64,000 nt of DNA. Origin: Paracoccaceae bacterium. GTDB lineage: Bacteria; Pseudomonadota; Alphaproteobacteria; Rhodobacterales; Rhodobacteraceae. Position 1 is the stretch's first letter; every line of letters starts with the position of its first letter. Of this stretch, positions 1-10,086 are shown piece after piece. The notes beneath the pieces are model-generated. The model was given only the letters and a program-made list of their open reading frames with translations, searched no databases and was not told where the DNA came from. The stretch covers positions 38,969 through 102,968 of the forward strand of contig JAHEAO010000003.1 in the NCBI GenBank assembly GCA_024642725.1. The letters are read 5' to 3'. The translations under genes and the position numbers were made by a program.

Positions 1-178
1 CCTGCACAAAAGCCCGGATGGCAAGTGGGATCGGCACGAAGAAAAGCAGGTTGACTCGTCCGCCGGCGCGGCTGCGCCGCTTGCCCTGCCATTGGTTGGC
101 CGGCGGCGGCATATCACGGCGAGGCAGGTCCAGCCTCTCGTTGCCGGGACTGAATTTGCCGCCATAGCGCTCCGCCAT
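1..178 (-). CDS. hypothetical protein, partial (runs off left edge)
   Basis: Minus-strand reading MAERYGGKFSPGNERLDLPRRDMPPPANQWQGKRRSRAGGRVNLLFFVPIPLAIRAFVQ..., open to the window edge. Confidence 0.6.
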   Translation of the reverse strand, partial: MAERYGGKFSPGNERLDLPRRDMPPPANQWQGKRRSRAGGRVNLLFFVPIPLAIRAFVQ

Positions 179-282
179 CACACGCCCCCGGAAGCGGCGA
201 CATACATGATCAGCCCTAACAGAAGTATATAGGCAACTTTCTGCAGCCCGGTCTCAGTCACCAGCGCCCCCGCCTCGAACAT
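178..282 (-). CDS. putative 34-aa single-pass membrane microprotein
   Basis: MFEAGALVTETGLQKVAYILLLGLIMYVAASGGV*; stop overlaps the next start as TGATG. Confidence 0.4.
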   Translation of the reverse strand: MFEAGALVTETGLQKVAYILLLGLIMYVAASGGV

Positions 283-432
283 TACTACCACCCAGACCCA
301 TATAGTCGAAGGGACCCCGCCTTACCAGAGTCGAGATGGCATCAAACGGGCTGCGGGCTGGTGCTGCTTGCGCATCTTCCGTTCGAAAATATCCCCGCCG
401 GAGGCTCTGCCCCTGCCGCCACAGCACGCCTG

Positions 433-1212
433 TTACTTGCGGCGGCGCACCGGTTTCTTCTTGACCTCGGCATGGCCCTCGCTCGACAGGCCCAGCTGGT
501 CCCGCACAACCCGTGGCTTGACCTCTTCGACCTCTCCGGCCTTAAGCTCGCGGAGCATGAATGGGCCATAGCTGACCCGGATCAGCCTGTTCACTACCAG
601 TCCGACATGCTCCATCGCCCGACGAATTTCCCGGTTCTTGCCCTCGCGGATGCCGATCGTGAGCCAGGCATTTGCGCCTTGTTGCCGGTCGATGGTGACG
701 CTCATCGGCTGAAACCGCTCGCCCTCGATCGTGACGCCCTTGCGCAACGGCTCCAGCATCGCATCCGCAGGAGTCCCTTTGACCCGGACCCGGTATTTCC
801 GCACCCAGCCGGTCGACGGTAATTCCAGCCGGCGCTTTACCGCACCGTCATTGGTCAGCAAGAGCAAGCCTTCGGAATTGATGTCCAGCCGTCCGACGCT
901 CATCACCCTTGGCATTCCCTCGGGCAGCATGTCGAACACGGTTTGGCGTCCGCGTTCATCCTTCGCTGTCGTCACCAGGCCCGCAGGTTTGTGATACAGC
1001 CACAGTCGCGGAGGCTCTGGTTCCGCCAGCGCCTTGCCATCGACGGTGATTCTGTCTTTGCCTGTCACATTCAGCGCCGGGCTGTCGATCTTTTTGCCGT
1101 TGACGGTGACCCGCCCGGCCTCGATCATCCGCTCTGCCTCGCGGCGCGATGCGACACCGGCCCGCGCCAGCACCTTGGCGATCCGGTCGCCCTCTGGGGT
1201 CTTCTGTTCCAT
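433..1212 (-). CDS. rluB: pseudouridine synthase, RluB/RsuA family
   Basis: S4-like N-terminus ([21 protein letters not shown]), [17 protein letters not shown] and [16 protein letters not shown] motifs. Confidence 0.88.
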   Translation of the reverse strand: MEQKTPEGDRIAKVLARAGVASRREAERMIEAGRVTVNGKKIDSPALNVTGKDRITVDGKALAEPEPPRLWLYHKPAGLVTTAKDERGRQTVFDMLPEGMPRVMSVGRLDINSEGLLLLTNDGAVKRRLELPSTGWVRKYRVRVKGTPADAMLEPLRKGVTIEGERFQPMSVTIDRQQGANAWLTIGIREGKNREIRRAMEHVGLVVNRLIRVSYGPFMLRELKAGEVEEVKPRVVRDQLGLSSEGHAEVKKKPVRRRK

Positions 1213-1287
1213 AGCCACCGATTAGCGAAGGTCGCAGGAAAGGGAAAGCGCCTTGGCAAGCCGGTCTGGGCAGTGCATGACGTTTTT

Positions 1288-1737
1288 ATGAGTTTCACAA
1301 GCCATATGCAGGCCGCACTAGCCCAGGCGCGCGCCGCCGCCGACCGTGGTGAGGTGCCGGTAGGAGCGGTCATCGTCGCCCCAGATGGCCGCATCGTGGC
1401 CGCCGTCGGCAACCGCACTCGAGAGTTGAACGACCCGACAGCGCATGCGGAAATCCTCGCGCTTCGCGCCGCCTGTGCCGCCGCAGGGTCGGAACGGCTT
1501 CCCGGTCATGACCTATACGTAACACTCGAACCTTGCCCGATGTGTGCAAGCGCCATCAGCCAAGCCCGCATCGCGCGGCTCTATTATGGCGCGGCTGACC
1601 CGAAATCGGGCGGCGTCGCACAAGGTCCGCGCATTTTTGACCATCCCCAAAGCCATCATGTTCCGGAAGTCTATGACGGCATTGGCGCGGATCAGGCCGA
1701 GGCCTTGCTGAAAGACTTTTTCCAGCTTCGCCGTTGA
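1288..1737 (+). CDS. tadA: tRNA adenosine(34) deaminase
   Basis: HAEILAL and PCPMCASAI zinc/catalytic motifs; start MSFTSHMQAAL. Confidence 0.9.
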   Translation: MSFTSHMQAALAQARAAADRGEVPVGAVIVAPDGRIVAAVGNRTRELNDPTAHAEILALRAACAAAGSERLPGHDLYVTLEPCPMCASAISQARIARLYYGAADPKSGGVAQGPRIFDHPQSHHVPEVYDGIGADQAEALLKDFFQLRR

Positions 1738-1815
1738 GGGGGACGACAGAACCTTGTGCCAGCGGCGCATACCGCTATCTTTCCGGGAAACACTCTATTT
1801 GACGGGGGACCTGCC

Positions 1816-2778
1816 ATGAGTGGGCTGCTGGCGTTGCTTGATGATGTGGCTGCTATCGCCAAGGTTGCTTCGGCGTCCGTCGACGATATCGCAGGGCAGG
1901 CGATCAAGGCCTCGTCCAAGGCGGCAGGTGCTGTCATCGATGATGCCGCCGTCACACCAAAGTACGTCCACGGCTTTTCCGCCGATCGCGAACTGCCGAT
2001 TGTCTGGGGCATCACCAAAGGCTCGCTCTTCAACAAGCTTGTCATCCTGCTGCCCGCGGCGCTGGTGCTGTCGACCTTCGCGCCCTGGGCGATCTCGCCG
2101 CTTCTGATGCTGGGTGGCGCATATCTCTGTTTTGAGGGCGCGGAAAAGGTGCTTCACACGCTCAATACCGCAGATCACTACGAAGAGGATCTTCTCGCCT
2201 CGAAGCTTTCCGACGCGCACCTTGAAGAAAAAAAGGTCAAAGGCGCGATCAAGACGGATTTCATCCTGTCGGCCGAAATCATGACCATCACCCTTTCTGC
2301 ACTTCCCGAGGGCCTCGCGCTTTGGCAAACGACGTTGGTGCTGGCGCTGGCCGCCGTCATCATCACGGTCGCGGTCTATGGGACGGTCGCGCTGATCGTG
2401 AAAGCCGATGATGTCGGCCTTGCGATGGCGGGCAACGGCAGGCTTGCCGCAACCCGGAAATTGGGAGAAGGCATTGTTCGCGGCATGCCCTATCTGATGA
2501 AACTCCTTGTCATCGTCGGTACTGCCGCAATGATCTGGGTCGGCGGATCGATCATCCTGCATGGCGCGGCCGAACTCGGCTATTCCGGGCCTTACGATTT
2601 CATCCACGACTTCGCCCACGACGCGGGTCTGGCAGTTCCCGCCGCGCCGGGCGCGATCGAATGGCTGACCTCGGCTGGCCTCAGTGGTGTCATCGGTCTG
2701 ATCATCGGCTTCCTGCTCATCCCGTTTGAAAAGTTCCTTTTTGCCCCTATCGCCGGCCTTTTTGCAAAAAAGACCTGA
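1816..2778 (+). CDS. DUF808 / YedI-like inner membrane protein
   Basis: MSGLLALLDDVAAIAKVASASVDDIAGQ N-terminus and several hydrophobic segments. Confidence 0.85.
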   Translation: MSGLLALLDDVAAIAKVASASVDDIAGQAIKASSKAAGAVIDDAAVTPKYVHGFSADRELPIVWGITKGSLFNKLVILLPAALVLSTFAPWAISPLLMLGGAYLCFEGAEKVLHTLNTADHYEEDLLASKLSDAHLEEKKVKGAIKTDFILSAEIMTITLSALPEGLALWQTTLVLALAAVIITVAVYGTVALIVKADDVGLAMAGNGRLAATRKLGEGIVRGMPYLMKLLVIVGTAAMIWVGGSIILHGAAELGYSGPYDFIHDFAHDAGLAVPAAPGAIEWLTSAGLSGVIGLIIGFLLIPFEKFLFAPIAGLFAKKT

Positions 2779-2822
2779 AAGACCGGGTGCTCTGAGCGGC
2801 TTGGGAATTGACTCTACATAAA

Positions 2823-2842
2823 ATATCAATAGTTCATGATAT
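2823..2842. promoter_or_regulatory. putative ArsR operator
   Basis: Inverted repeat ATATCA-N8-TGATAT immediately 5' of the arsR start; TTGACT-like -35 at 2808. Confidence 0.55.
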
Positions 2843-3175
2843 ATGGATAAGAATCGCACCCTCGCCGCTTTCGCCGCGCTCAGCCAACCTACCCGGCTGG
2901 ATGTTTTCCGCTTGTTGATCCGAGCCGGAGAAAACGGCATGGCGGCGGGCGACATCGCGGCCCGGCTCAGTGTGCGCCAGAACACGATGTCTGCCAATCT
3001 TTCGGTGCTGCTTCATGCCGGATTGATCCGAAATCGCCGCGATGGGCGCAGCATCCTTTACTATGCCGATTTGGATGGTCTGCGCGGTCTTCTTTCCTTC
3101 GTCCTGCAGGACTGCTGCGGCGGCAACCCTGCTCTCTGCCAACCCGTGATCGATGAGATCGCCTGCGCCTGCTGA
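2843..3175 (+). CDS. arsR: ArsR-family metalloregulator
   Basis: Winged-HTH ArsR pattern (ALSQPTRLDVFRLL, LSVRQNTMSANLSVLLHAGLI); C-terminal cysteines; followed by arsC and arsH. Confidence 0.85.
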   Translation: MDKNRTLAAFAALSQPTRLDVFRLLIRAGENGMAAGDIAARLSVRQNTMSANLSVLLHAGLIRNRRDGRSILYYADLDGLRGLLSFVLQDCCGGNPALCQPVIDEIACAC

Positions 3176-3183
3176 GGTACGAC

Positions 3184-3699
3184 ATGACCAACGACACTAG
3201 GAATGTGCTCTTTTTGTGTACTGGAAACTCCGCCCGCTCGATCCTTGCCGAAGCCATTATCGACCGTGAAGGAATGGGACGTTTCAAAGGCTATTCCGCA
3301 GGATCCGATCCGAAAGGGCAGGTACACCCCTACGCAATCGACCTGCTGAAACGACTGAATTACGATACCGGCTTTGCCCGTTCGAAGGACTGGTCGGAAT
3401 TTGCAGGACCAGATGCGCGAAAGATGGATTTTGTCATAACTGTTTGCGACAATGCCGCCGCCGAGGTCTGCCCGATCTGGCCCGGCCAGCCGATGTCGGC
3501 ACATTGGGGCCTTCCCGACCCCGCCAAAGCGGATGGCAACGAGGCGCAACGGCGACTGGCCTTCAGCGAGACCTACCGAATGCTCAGAAACCGGATATCG
3601 ATTTTCGTGAACCTGCCGATGGCGTCGCTCGACAAGCTGTCGTTGCAGGAACGACTGGAGGAGATCGGCGAGACCAAGGACACCGCCGAGCCCGCATGA
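3184..3699 (+). CDS. arsC: arsenate reductase, LMW-PTPase (thioredoxin-coupled) type
   Basis: [11 protein letters not shown]-loop and [15 protein letters not shown] with the two further cysteines; HWGLPDPA. Confidence 0.87.
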   Translation: MTNDTRNVLFLCTGNSARSILAEAIIDREGMGRFKGYSAGSDPKGQVHPYAIDLLKRLNYDTGFARSKDWSEFAGPDARKMDFVITVCDNAAAEVCPIWPGQPMSAHWGLPDPAKADGNEAQRRLAFSETYRMLRNRISIFVNLPMASLDKLSLQERLEEIGETKDTAEPA

Positions 3700-3751
3700 C
3701 CCCGAAAGGACTGCCTGCTCGTGTCCCGGGTGGGCCGAGAAGGAAGACCGA

Positions 3752-4462
3752 GTGACCAACACGCCTGCACTGGACGAAGCCAGTTTTCGACACATTGACA
3801 ACGCCCGTCTCTTTCCAAAGAGCCTTAGCCAGCATGCGCCGCGCATTCTCCTGCTTTACGGCTCGCTTCGCAGCCGGTCCTACAGTCGGTTAATGGCCGA
3901 AGAGGCCGCGCGGGTCCTGCATCGGCTCGGAGCGGATACGCAGACCTTCAACCCCACCGGCCTGCCGTTTCCCGATGATGCCGCGACGGACCATCCAAAA
4001 GTGCAGGAACTGCGCGACCTCGTGAACTGGTCCGAAGGCATGGTCTGGTCGTCGCCTGAACGGCACGGGGCAATGTCAGGGATTATGAAGACCCAAATCG
4101 ACTGGATACCGCTGTCGCTCGGCGGCATACGTCCAACCCAAGGCAAGACCTTGGCGGTGATGCAGGTCTGCGGCGGCTCGCAAAGTTTCAATTCTGTGAA
4201 CCAGCTCAGGATTCTCGGCCGCTGGATGCGACTCCTGACGATTCCGAACCAGTCGTCGGTCGCCAAGGCTTTCCAGCAATTTGACGATGCCGGGCGGATG
4301 AAGCCTGGCCCCTTCTACGACCGGATGGTCGACGTGATGGAGGAACTGGTCAAATTCACCTTGCTGACCCGCGACATCAAGGATCAACTCACCGATCGCT
4401 ACAGCGAACGCAAGCAAGGCCATGCTGACCTGTTGCGGAGGGTCAATCAGCCTTCGGCCTGA
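3752..4462 (+). CDS. arsH: ArsH NADPH-dependent FMN reductase
   Basis: [24 protein letters not shown] and [21 protein letters not shown] motifs. Confidence 0.9.
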   Translation: MTNTPALDEASFRHIDNARLFPKSLSQHAPRILLLYGSLRSRSYSRLMAEEAARVLHRLGADTQTFNPTGLPFPDDAATDHPKVQELRDLVNWSEGMVWSSPERHGAMSGIMKTQIDWIPLSLGGIRPTQGKTLAVMQVCGGSQSFNSVNQLRILGRWMRLLTIPNQSSVAKAFQQFDDAGRMKPGPFYDRMVDVMEELVKFTLLTRDIKDQLTDRYSERKQGHADLLRRVNQPSA

Positions 4463-4577
4463 ACGGTATCCGGCCCGCGAGGTTGGCCGTTAGACCCTCA
4501 GGAATGCATCAAGGAAATCCACCGATCCTTCCCAAGAGCGCTATATAACAGCGGTTAGAACACAGGCTGGGCCCCGG

Positions 4578-5273
4578 TCAGACTTCGATGGCTTTCAGCA
4601 CCTCGGGCTCTATAACCTTCACACCGGGCAGCGCCTCGATCATTTCGTATGCGGACTGCGCCAGAATCGGGAAGGTCTTGTAGTGGCAAGGGATTACTGT
4701 TTGGAAATCAAAGAACTTCCTTGCGGCCCATGCAGCGCCCTTCATATCCATCGTGTAGTGCCCGCCGCTGCACAGAATGCCAATATCGGGGCGGTAGTAC
4801 TCTCCCATCCACTCCATATCCGCCATGATACCGGTATCGCCCGAAACATAGATCATGTGTTTTTCCCCGGCGATCATGAACCCGGCTTCCCCACCAGCAT
4901 AGACGGGTCCATCGCCCCGGAAATCAATACTGGATGAATGCACGGCATGAACCATAGAGACCCTTACTTTTCCTAAAGAAATGGTTCCGCCCTTGCCGAA
5001 GCCGATCGTCTTGACGCCGTCCTCGGCACCCAGAATTTCCGAAAGTTCATGGATGCAGGCGACCGGAATGCCCAACTCCTTCGAAATCGCCGCAGCGTTC
5101 GAGGCGTGGTCGCCATGCCCATGGGTCAGCAGAATATGTGTCGCACCAGAGGTGGCTTCGGCTCTTCGGCCTTGGGGAAAGACCGGGTTGCCTGCCAACC
5201 AAGGGTCGACCAGCAGCACCTGATCCTCGATTTCAATGCGAAAGCCCGAATGTCCAAGCCAGATGATTTTCAC
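4578..5273 (-). CDS. UPF0173 metallo-beta-lactamase-fold metal-dependent hydrolase
   Basis: GTG start, VKIIWLGHSGFRIE; LTHGHGDHASN metal motif. Confidence 0.88.
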   Translation of the reverse strand: MKIIWLGHSGFRIEIEDQVLLVDPWLAGNPVFPQGRRAEATSGATHILLTHGHGDHASNAAAISKELGIPVACIHELSEILGAEDGVKTIGFGKGGTISLGKVRVSMVHAVHSSSIDFRGDGPVYAGGEAGFMIAGEKHMIYVSGDTGIMADMEWMGEYYRPDIGILCSGGHYTMDMKGAAWAARKFFDFQTVIPCHYKTFPILAQSAYEMIEALPGVKVIEPEVLKAIEV

Positions 5274-5380
5274 TTTATCCTCCGTCGCGTATCCCCACCA
5301 ACCCGGTTTTTCAAATGAGTCAGTGAATAACTGGAAATACTGTAGTCTGATCCCCGGCGAGACCAACAGGGGAAATTTGG

Positions 5381-5752
5381 ATGAGCGAATTCTCAGAAAC
5401 CTTTGGCGCAATTTCCGATGTGGTCCGGACCTATGTCGAGGGCATGGTCCACGGGGATTCCGCCAAGCTCCAAGCGGTTTTTCACGAAAAGGCCTGCGTT
5501 ATCGGTCACTGGGACGGGGCTTTGGGCTGGGCGACTCTCGCGGAGTTTTGCGATGAGGTTTGCGGGGATGCCGCACGACCGGGCGAGGACTGCTATTGGA
5601 AGATCAATGCAATAAGCACAGATGGCGACACTGCGGTCGTTCGAGTCGAAAACGACTGGGCCGGAATTCGCTTCGACGACACGCTGACGCTTTTATTGCA
5701 CGAGGGCCGCTGGTTCATCGTATCCAAGCTTTACTACGCGCGTCCGGCTTGA
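5381..5752 (+). CDS. NTF2-like / SnoaL-fold (putative lumazine-binding family) protein
   Basis: VVRTYVEGMVHGDSAKLQAVFHEKACVIGHWDG pattern. Confidence 0.7.
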   Translation: MSEFSETFGAISDVVRTYVEGMVHGDSAKLQAVFHEKACVIGHWDGALGWATLAEFCDEVCGDAARPGEDCYWKINAISTDGDTAVVRVENDWAGIRFDDTLTLLLHEGRWFIVSKLYYARPA

Positions 5753-5842
5753 GCGACTGAACCAGGCGACCAACCAGGCAACCGCTTGCGGGTCGACGGA
5801 CAGGGCGCTAAATGCTTGCCGACACACTAACGGAGACGCCCT

Positions 5843-6130
5843 ATGTCCATCGACACGGAAACTGCCCGCCGCGTGGCCAAGCTGGCCCGGATCAGGGTCG
5901 AGGAAGAGAACCTGCCGGTATTGGCGCAGGAGTTCAACAATATCCTTGGCTTCATTGAGCAGTTGAACGAAGTCGACGTCGAAGGCGTGGCGCCGATGAC
6001 GTCGGTGACGCCGATGCGTCTCAAGCGGCGTGAGGATGTCGTCACGGACGGAGATATGCAGGAGAAGATCCTGTCGAATGCACCCGATGCGCGAGAAGGC
6101 TTCTTCGCAGTTCCGAAGGTCGTAGAATAA
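5843..6130 (+). CDS. gatC: Asp-tRNA(Asn)/Glu-tRNA(Gln) amidotransferase subunit C
   Basis: [38 protein letters not shown]; precedes gatA. Confidence 0.95.
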   Translation: MSIDTETARRVAKLARIRVEEENLPVLAQEFNNILGFIEQLNEVDVEGVAPMTSVTPMRLKRREDVVTDGDMQEKILSNAPDAREGFFAVPKVVE

Positions 6131-7617
6131 TGGCAGGTCTCAACACACTGACAATCGCGGAAGCGCGAGACAAGTTGCGCAGCGGCGAAACCACTTCTGT
6201 TGAGTTGACGGAATCCTGTTTGAATGCGGTTGAGGCATCCAAAGCTCTCAACGCCTTCGTTCACGATACACCAGAGATCGCACTGGCTCAGGCCAAGGCC
6301 GCCGATGATCGCATCGCCAAGGGGGACGCACCCGATATGTGCGGTATCCCCTTGGGAATAAAGGATTTGTTCTGTACAAAGGGTGTCCCGTCTCAGGCAG
6401 GTTCTGCAATTCTGAAAGGGTTCAAGCCAGAGTATGAATCCACCGTTACGCAGAATCTCTTTGATGCTGGCGCGGTCATGCTGGGCAAATTGAACATGGA
6501 TGAATTCGCCATGGGTTCCAGCAACGAGACTTCGACATATGGAAATGTCGTGAATCCCTGGCGACGCGGGAATGACGACACGGCATTGACCCCCGGCGGT
6601 TCTTCTGGCGGCTCCGCCAGTGCCGTCGCCGCAGATCTCTGCCTTGCCGCGACCGGCACAGATACGGGCGGCTCGATCAGACAGCCTGCGGCGTTCACCG
6701 GCACCGTCGGTATCAAGCCGACCTACGGGCGCTGCTCGCGCTGGGGGATCGTCGCCTTCGCCTCGTCGCTGGATCAAGCCGGCCCCATGACCAAGACGGT
6801 GCGCGACGCCGCGATCATGCTCGAAGCGATGTGCAGCCATGATCCCAAGGATTCGACCAGCACGGACCTGCCGGTGCCGAATTTCGAGGCTGCGCTCACG
6901 GGTGACATTCGCGGCAAGAAGATCGGAATTCCCAAAGAATACCGGATGGACGGGATGCCCTCCGAAATTGAACAACTCTGGTCGGACGGGACCGCGATGA
7001 TGAAGGATGCCGGTGCCGAGATCGTGGACATCTCGTTGCCTCATACCAAATACGCGCTTCCGGCCTATTACGTGATCGCCCCGGCCGAAGCTTCGTCCAA
7101 CCTGGCTCGTTACGACGGTGTTCGATACGGCCACCGCGCCAAGTTGGCGCAGGGGGACGGTATCACCGAAATGTATGAAAAGACCCGCGCCGAAGGTTTC
7201 GGCCATGAAGTGCAGCGGCGCGTAATGATTGGCACCTATGTTTTGTCGGCAGGATTTTACGACGCCTATTATAATCGGGCGCGCCGGGTTCGATCGCTGA
7301 TAAAGCGGGATTTCGAACTCGCATTTGCGGATGGTATTGACGCCATCCTGACGCCTGCAACGCCATCTGCCGCCTTCGGCCTGGGCGAAATGGCGGATGC
7401 TGACCCGGTGCAGATGTACCTGAATGATGTGTTCACTGTGACCGTGAACCTGGCGGGTCTTCCGGGTATATCGGTCCCTGCGGGAACAGATAAGAATGGG
7501 CTGCCTCTTGGCTTGCAACTGATTGGCCGCCCGTGGGCAGAGGATGATCTTCTCAACCATGCCTATGTCTTGGAGCGCGCTGCCGGCTTCGTTTCCAAAC
7601 CTTCAAAATGGTGGTAG
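6130..7617 (+). CDS. gatA: Asp-tRNA(Asn)/Glu-tRNA(Gln) amidotransferase subunit A
   Basis: Amidase signature [15 protein letters not shown]...[11 protein letters not shown]. Confidence 0.97.
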   Translation: MAGLNTLTIAEARDKLRSGETTSVELTESCLNAVEASKALNAFVHDTPEIALAQAKAADDRIAKGDAPDMCGIPLGIKDLFCTKGVPSQAGSAILKGFKPEYESTVTQNLFDAGAVMLGKLNMDEFAMGSSNETSTYGNVVNPWRRGNDDTALTPGGSSGGSASAVAADLCLAATGTDTGGSIRQPAAFTGTVGIKPTYGRCSRWGIVAFASSLDQAGPMTKTVRDAAIMLEAMCSHDPKDSTSTDLPVPNFEAALTGDIRGKKIGIPKEYRMDGMPSEIEQLWSDGTAMMKDAGAEIVDISLPHTKYALPAYYVIAPAEASSNLARYDGVRYGHRAKLAQGDGITEMYEKTRAEGFGHEVQRRVMIGTYVLSAGFYDAYYNRARRVRSLIKRDFELAFADGIDAILTPATPSAAFGLGEMADADPVQMYLNDVFTVTVNLAGLPGISVPAGTDKNGLPLGLQLIGRPWAEDDLLNHAYVLERAAGFVSKPSKWW

Positions 7618-7652
7618 GACCTCTGGAAACGGGGAAATCAAAGGTACGATAA

Positions 7653-8282
7653 ATGCGAATTGTGTTCGCCATACTGTCGTTGGGAAGCCTTGTGGCTTGC
7701 GCAGGACAGCCCGTTCCGGACTCGGGCGCTGGTGTCGGATTCAACGACTATTCCAGCTATCAGACAGACCGCATGCGTCGGGATGAGGATCTCGCAGGGG
7801 CGATTAGTTCAAGCGCGATCTCGAACGAAACCATATCGTCAGGAGCCACCCGTCCGACCGCAGCAAGCGGCCCCGTCGAACTGAACAACCCCGGCATCTC
7901 GGATGAACAGGATTTTTCGGCGGTGTCGTCGCGAGAGACGATCGAGAGTGACCGGCAGCGGATAGAGGCCAATCGCCAAGCCTATACGGTCGTTCAACCC
8001 ACCGAACTTCCGAAGCGGACCGGATCGTCAGGGCCGTCTGTCGTCGAATATGCGCTATCAACCCAAAACCGGGTCGGAGAGCCGGTCTATTCTCGTTCGA
8101 CTATCATGGGACAGTCGCGTTTCAACAAGAACTGCTCAAAATATGCATCCTCCGACCAAGCCCAAGAAGCATTCCTGAAGTCCGGCGGGCCCAAGAAAGA
8201 CAGCATGGGTCTTGATCCTGACGGCGACGGCTTTGCCTGCTATTGGGATCCGACTCCCTTCCGGCGAGCGGTCTCGAACTAG
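7653..8282 (+). CDS. lipoprotein with C-terminal excalibur-like calcium-binding motif
   Basis: Lipobox LVAC; C-terminal GLDPDGDGFACYWDP. Confidence 0.7.
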   Translation: MRIVFAILSLGSLVACAGQPVPDSGAGVGFNDYSSYQTDRMRRDEDLAGAISSSAISNETISSGATRPTAASGPVELNNPGISDEQDFSAVSSRETIESDRQRIEANRQAYTVVQPTELPKRTGSSGPSVVEYALSTQNRVGEPVYSRSTIMGQSRFNKNCSKYASSDQAQEAFLKSGGPKKDSMGLDPDGDGFACYWDPTPFRRAVSN

Positions 8283-8283
8283 G

Positions 8284-8961
8284 GTGCAGATTGTCGACCA
8301 CCCGTCACCGAATTTCGGAGAAAGGCGGAACGACGCGAAGCCTGAACTGATCGTGATTCACTACACAGCGATGGCGACCACTCAACTGGCAGCGGACAGG
8401 CTGTGTGACCCCGCAACGGAAGTCTCGGCCCATTATCTCATTGCGGAAGACGGCAAGATATTGCGCCTTATCGCAGAAGATTGCCGGGCCTGGCACGCCG
8501 GGGCAGGAGAGTGGGGCGGCAAATGCGATATCAATTCTCGTTCGATCGGCATCGAACTCGCTAACGACGGGTTCAGCCCCTTTGCCAATCGGCAGATCGA
8601 CGCACTGGAAAGCCTGTTGGCCGGGGTGATGGCGCGATGGCGCATTCCCATGCAGGGCGTTATTGCCCATTCCGACATGGCGCCGCAGCGCAAGACTGAT
8701 CCGGGTCCGAGATTTGACTGGCGCCGCCTTGCGCTGTCCGGACTCGCGGTCTGGCCGGATCATTCAGGCGCATCGGAGACTGACTTCATGTCTGCGGCAC
8801 GGTGCTTTGGCTATCCAGACGGGCCGACAGAGGATGTGTTGCGGGCCTTCCGGCTACGGTTCCGTCCTTGGGCTACCGGTCCGCTCGACGCGACGGACAG
8901 AGCCATGATCGCGGACCTAGCTGCGCGCTACCCCGTTGACCCGGCGCCTGCCAGCGCCTAG
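8284..8961 (+). CDS. N-acetylmuramoyl-L-alanine amidase (AmpD-like)
   Basis: GTG start; ELIVIHYTAM, SAHYLIAEDGKI, GVIAHSDMAPQRKTDPGP motifs. Confidence 0.85.
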   Translation: MQIVDHPSPNFGERRNDAKPELIVIHYTAMATTQLAADRLCDPATEVSAHYLIAEDGKILRLIAEDCRAWHAGAGEWGGKCDINSRSIGIELANDGFSPFANRQIDALESLLAGVMARWRIPMQGVIAHSDMAPQRKTDPGPRFDWRRLALSGLAVWPDHSGASETDFMSAARCFGYPDGPTEDVLRAFRLRFRPWATGPLDATDRAMIADLAARYPVDPAPASA

Positions 8962-8970
8962 ATCATCTGT

Positions 8971-9365
8971 CGCGCGGATGGCTGGATGATCACGGGCGGC
9001 AACGTCCGAGGAAAGTCCGGACTCCATGAAGCAAGGGTGCCGGGTAACGCCCGGCCGGGGAAACCCGAGGGAAAGCGCCACAGAAAACAGACTACCGGTC
9101 TTCGGTCCGGAAAAGGTGAAAAGGTGCGGTAAGAGCGCACCGCGGACTTGGCAACAAGGACGGCATGGCAAGCCCCACCCGGAGCAATGCCGAATAGGGA
9201 CCTCGCGCGGGGCTGGTCGGGCAACCGATACCGCCCGCAGGGACGCTTCAGCCCAGAGGTCCGGGTTGGCAGCTTGACGCCAGTGGGTAACCGCTGGCGC
9301 AGAGGAATGATCATCCAGAGAGGGCGACCTCTCGGACAGAATCCGGCTTACAGGCCATCCGCGCG
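8971..9365 (+). ncRNA. rnpB: RNase P RNA, bacterial type A
   Basis: GAGGAAAGTCCGGACTCCA, AGAGGAATGATCATCC and ACAGAATCCGGCTTAC signatures; terminal helix CGCGCGGATGGC/GCCATCCGCGCG. Confidence 0.93.
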
Positions 9366-9498
9366 TATACACGGGGCGATCACCGGCAAATGTCTTGCTA
9401 CTCACCCGAATTGCTGTTGACTCGGCCCCGGGGACCAGTAAAAGGCGGGCTTCAAGGATTTCACGGGCAGAGTTTTGTCCGGCTGCAGGAGAAGACAA

Positions 9499-9666
9499 AT
9501 GGCGAAACCGACGACGATCAAGATCCGTCTGAACTCGACCGCGGATACGGGCCATTTCTACGTGACGAAGAAAAACGCCCGCACGATGACCGAAAAGATG
9601 GTCGTGAAGAAATACGACCCGGTCGTCCGCAAGCATGTCGAATACAAGGAAGGCAAGATCAAGTAG
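9499..9666 (+). CDS. rpmG: 50S ribosomal protein L33
   Basis: 55-aa [55 protein letters not shown]. Confidence 0.96.
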   Translation: MAKPTTIKIRLNSTADTGHFYVTKKNARTMTEKMVVKKYDPVVRKHVEYKEGKIK

Positions 9667-9689
9667 ATCGCTGCCAGATCGAATTGAAC

Positions 9690-9724
9690 AAAGCCGCCCA
9701 GATTTCCGGGCGGCTTTTTCTTTT
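9690..9724 (+). terminator. rho-independent terminator of rpmG
   Basis: AAAGCCGCCCAGATTTCCGGGCGGCTTTTTCTTTT. Confidence 0.9.
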
Positions 9725-9847
9725 GTCTTGTCTGAATGCCAGCGTGCGTGCGCAACCAAGGCCTACTTTTGACCGTATTCCTGTCAAAGGATCGACTATC
9801 CGTCCTGCTATTGGCCGCTGGAAAACTCAAAACAAAGGGTGACCAAT

Positions 9848-10036
9848 ATGAGAGCTTTTCCGATTGTGTTGATTCTTGGTTTGGCCTTGTCTGCATGCGC
9901 CACCGTGTCCGAGCGAACAGCGCGGTCAAGCGGCGTCGGATTTGCCACTTCCGCCAGTTCGACGTCAACGGCACCGGTCGCCGAAGGTGACTACAGGGCC
10001 GCGCTCTATCAGGACATTGCAGAAGGCACGCAATAA
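9848..10036 (+). CDS. small lipoprotein
   Basis: MRAFPIVLILGLALSACATVSERTARSSG... lipobox LSAC. Confidence 0.65.
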   Translation: MRAFPIVLILGLALSACATVSERTARSSGVGFATSASSTSTAPVAEGDYRAALYQDIAEGTQ

Positions 10037-10037
10037 C

Positions 10038-10065
10038 AAAAAGGCCGGTCCAAAGACCGGCCCAA
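10038..10065 (-). terminator. terminator between convergent genes (for the YccA-like gene)
   Basis: Minus strand GGGCCGGTCTTTGGACCGGCCTTTTTGTT. Confidence 0.75.
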
Positions 10066-10086
10066 GCATTGGATCTGTCGCTCTGG

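Noticed and set aside
2761-2768. TTTGCAAA at the end of the DUF808 gene
   Set aside because: Single copy within codons FAKKT, no acyl-CoA gene nearby; not counted as an ScfR site
1795-2997. 400-aa minus-strand ORF
   Set aside because: Antisense to the DUF808 gene, low-complexity charged composition, no start context
5827-7560. 577-aa minus-strand ORF
   Set aside because: Exactly antisense to gatC and gatA, no recognisable domain, explained by high-GC codon bias
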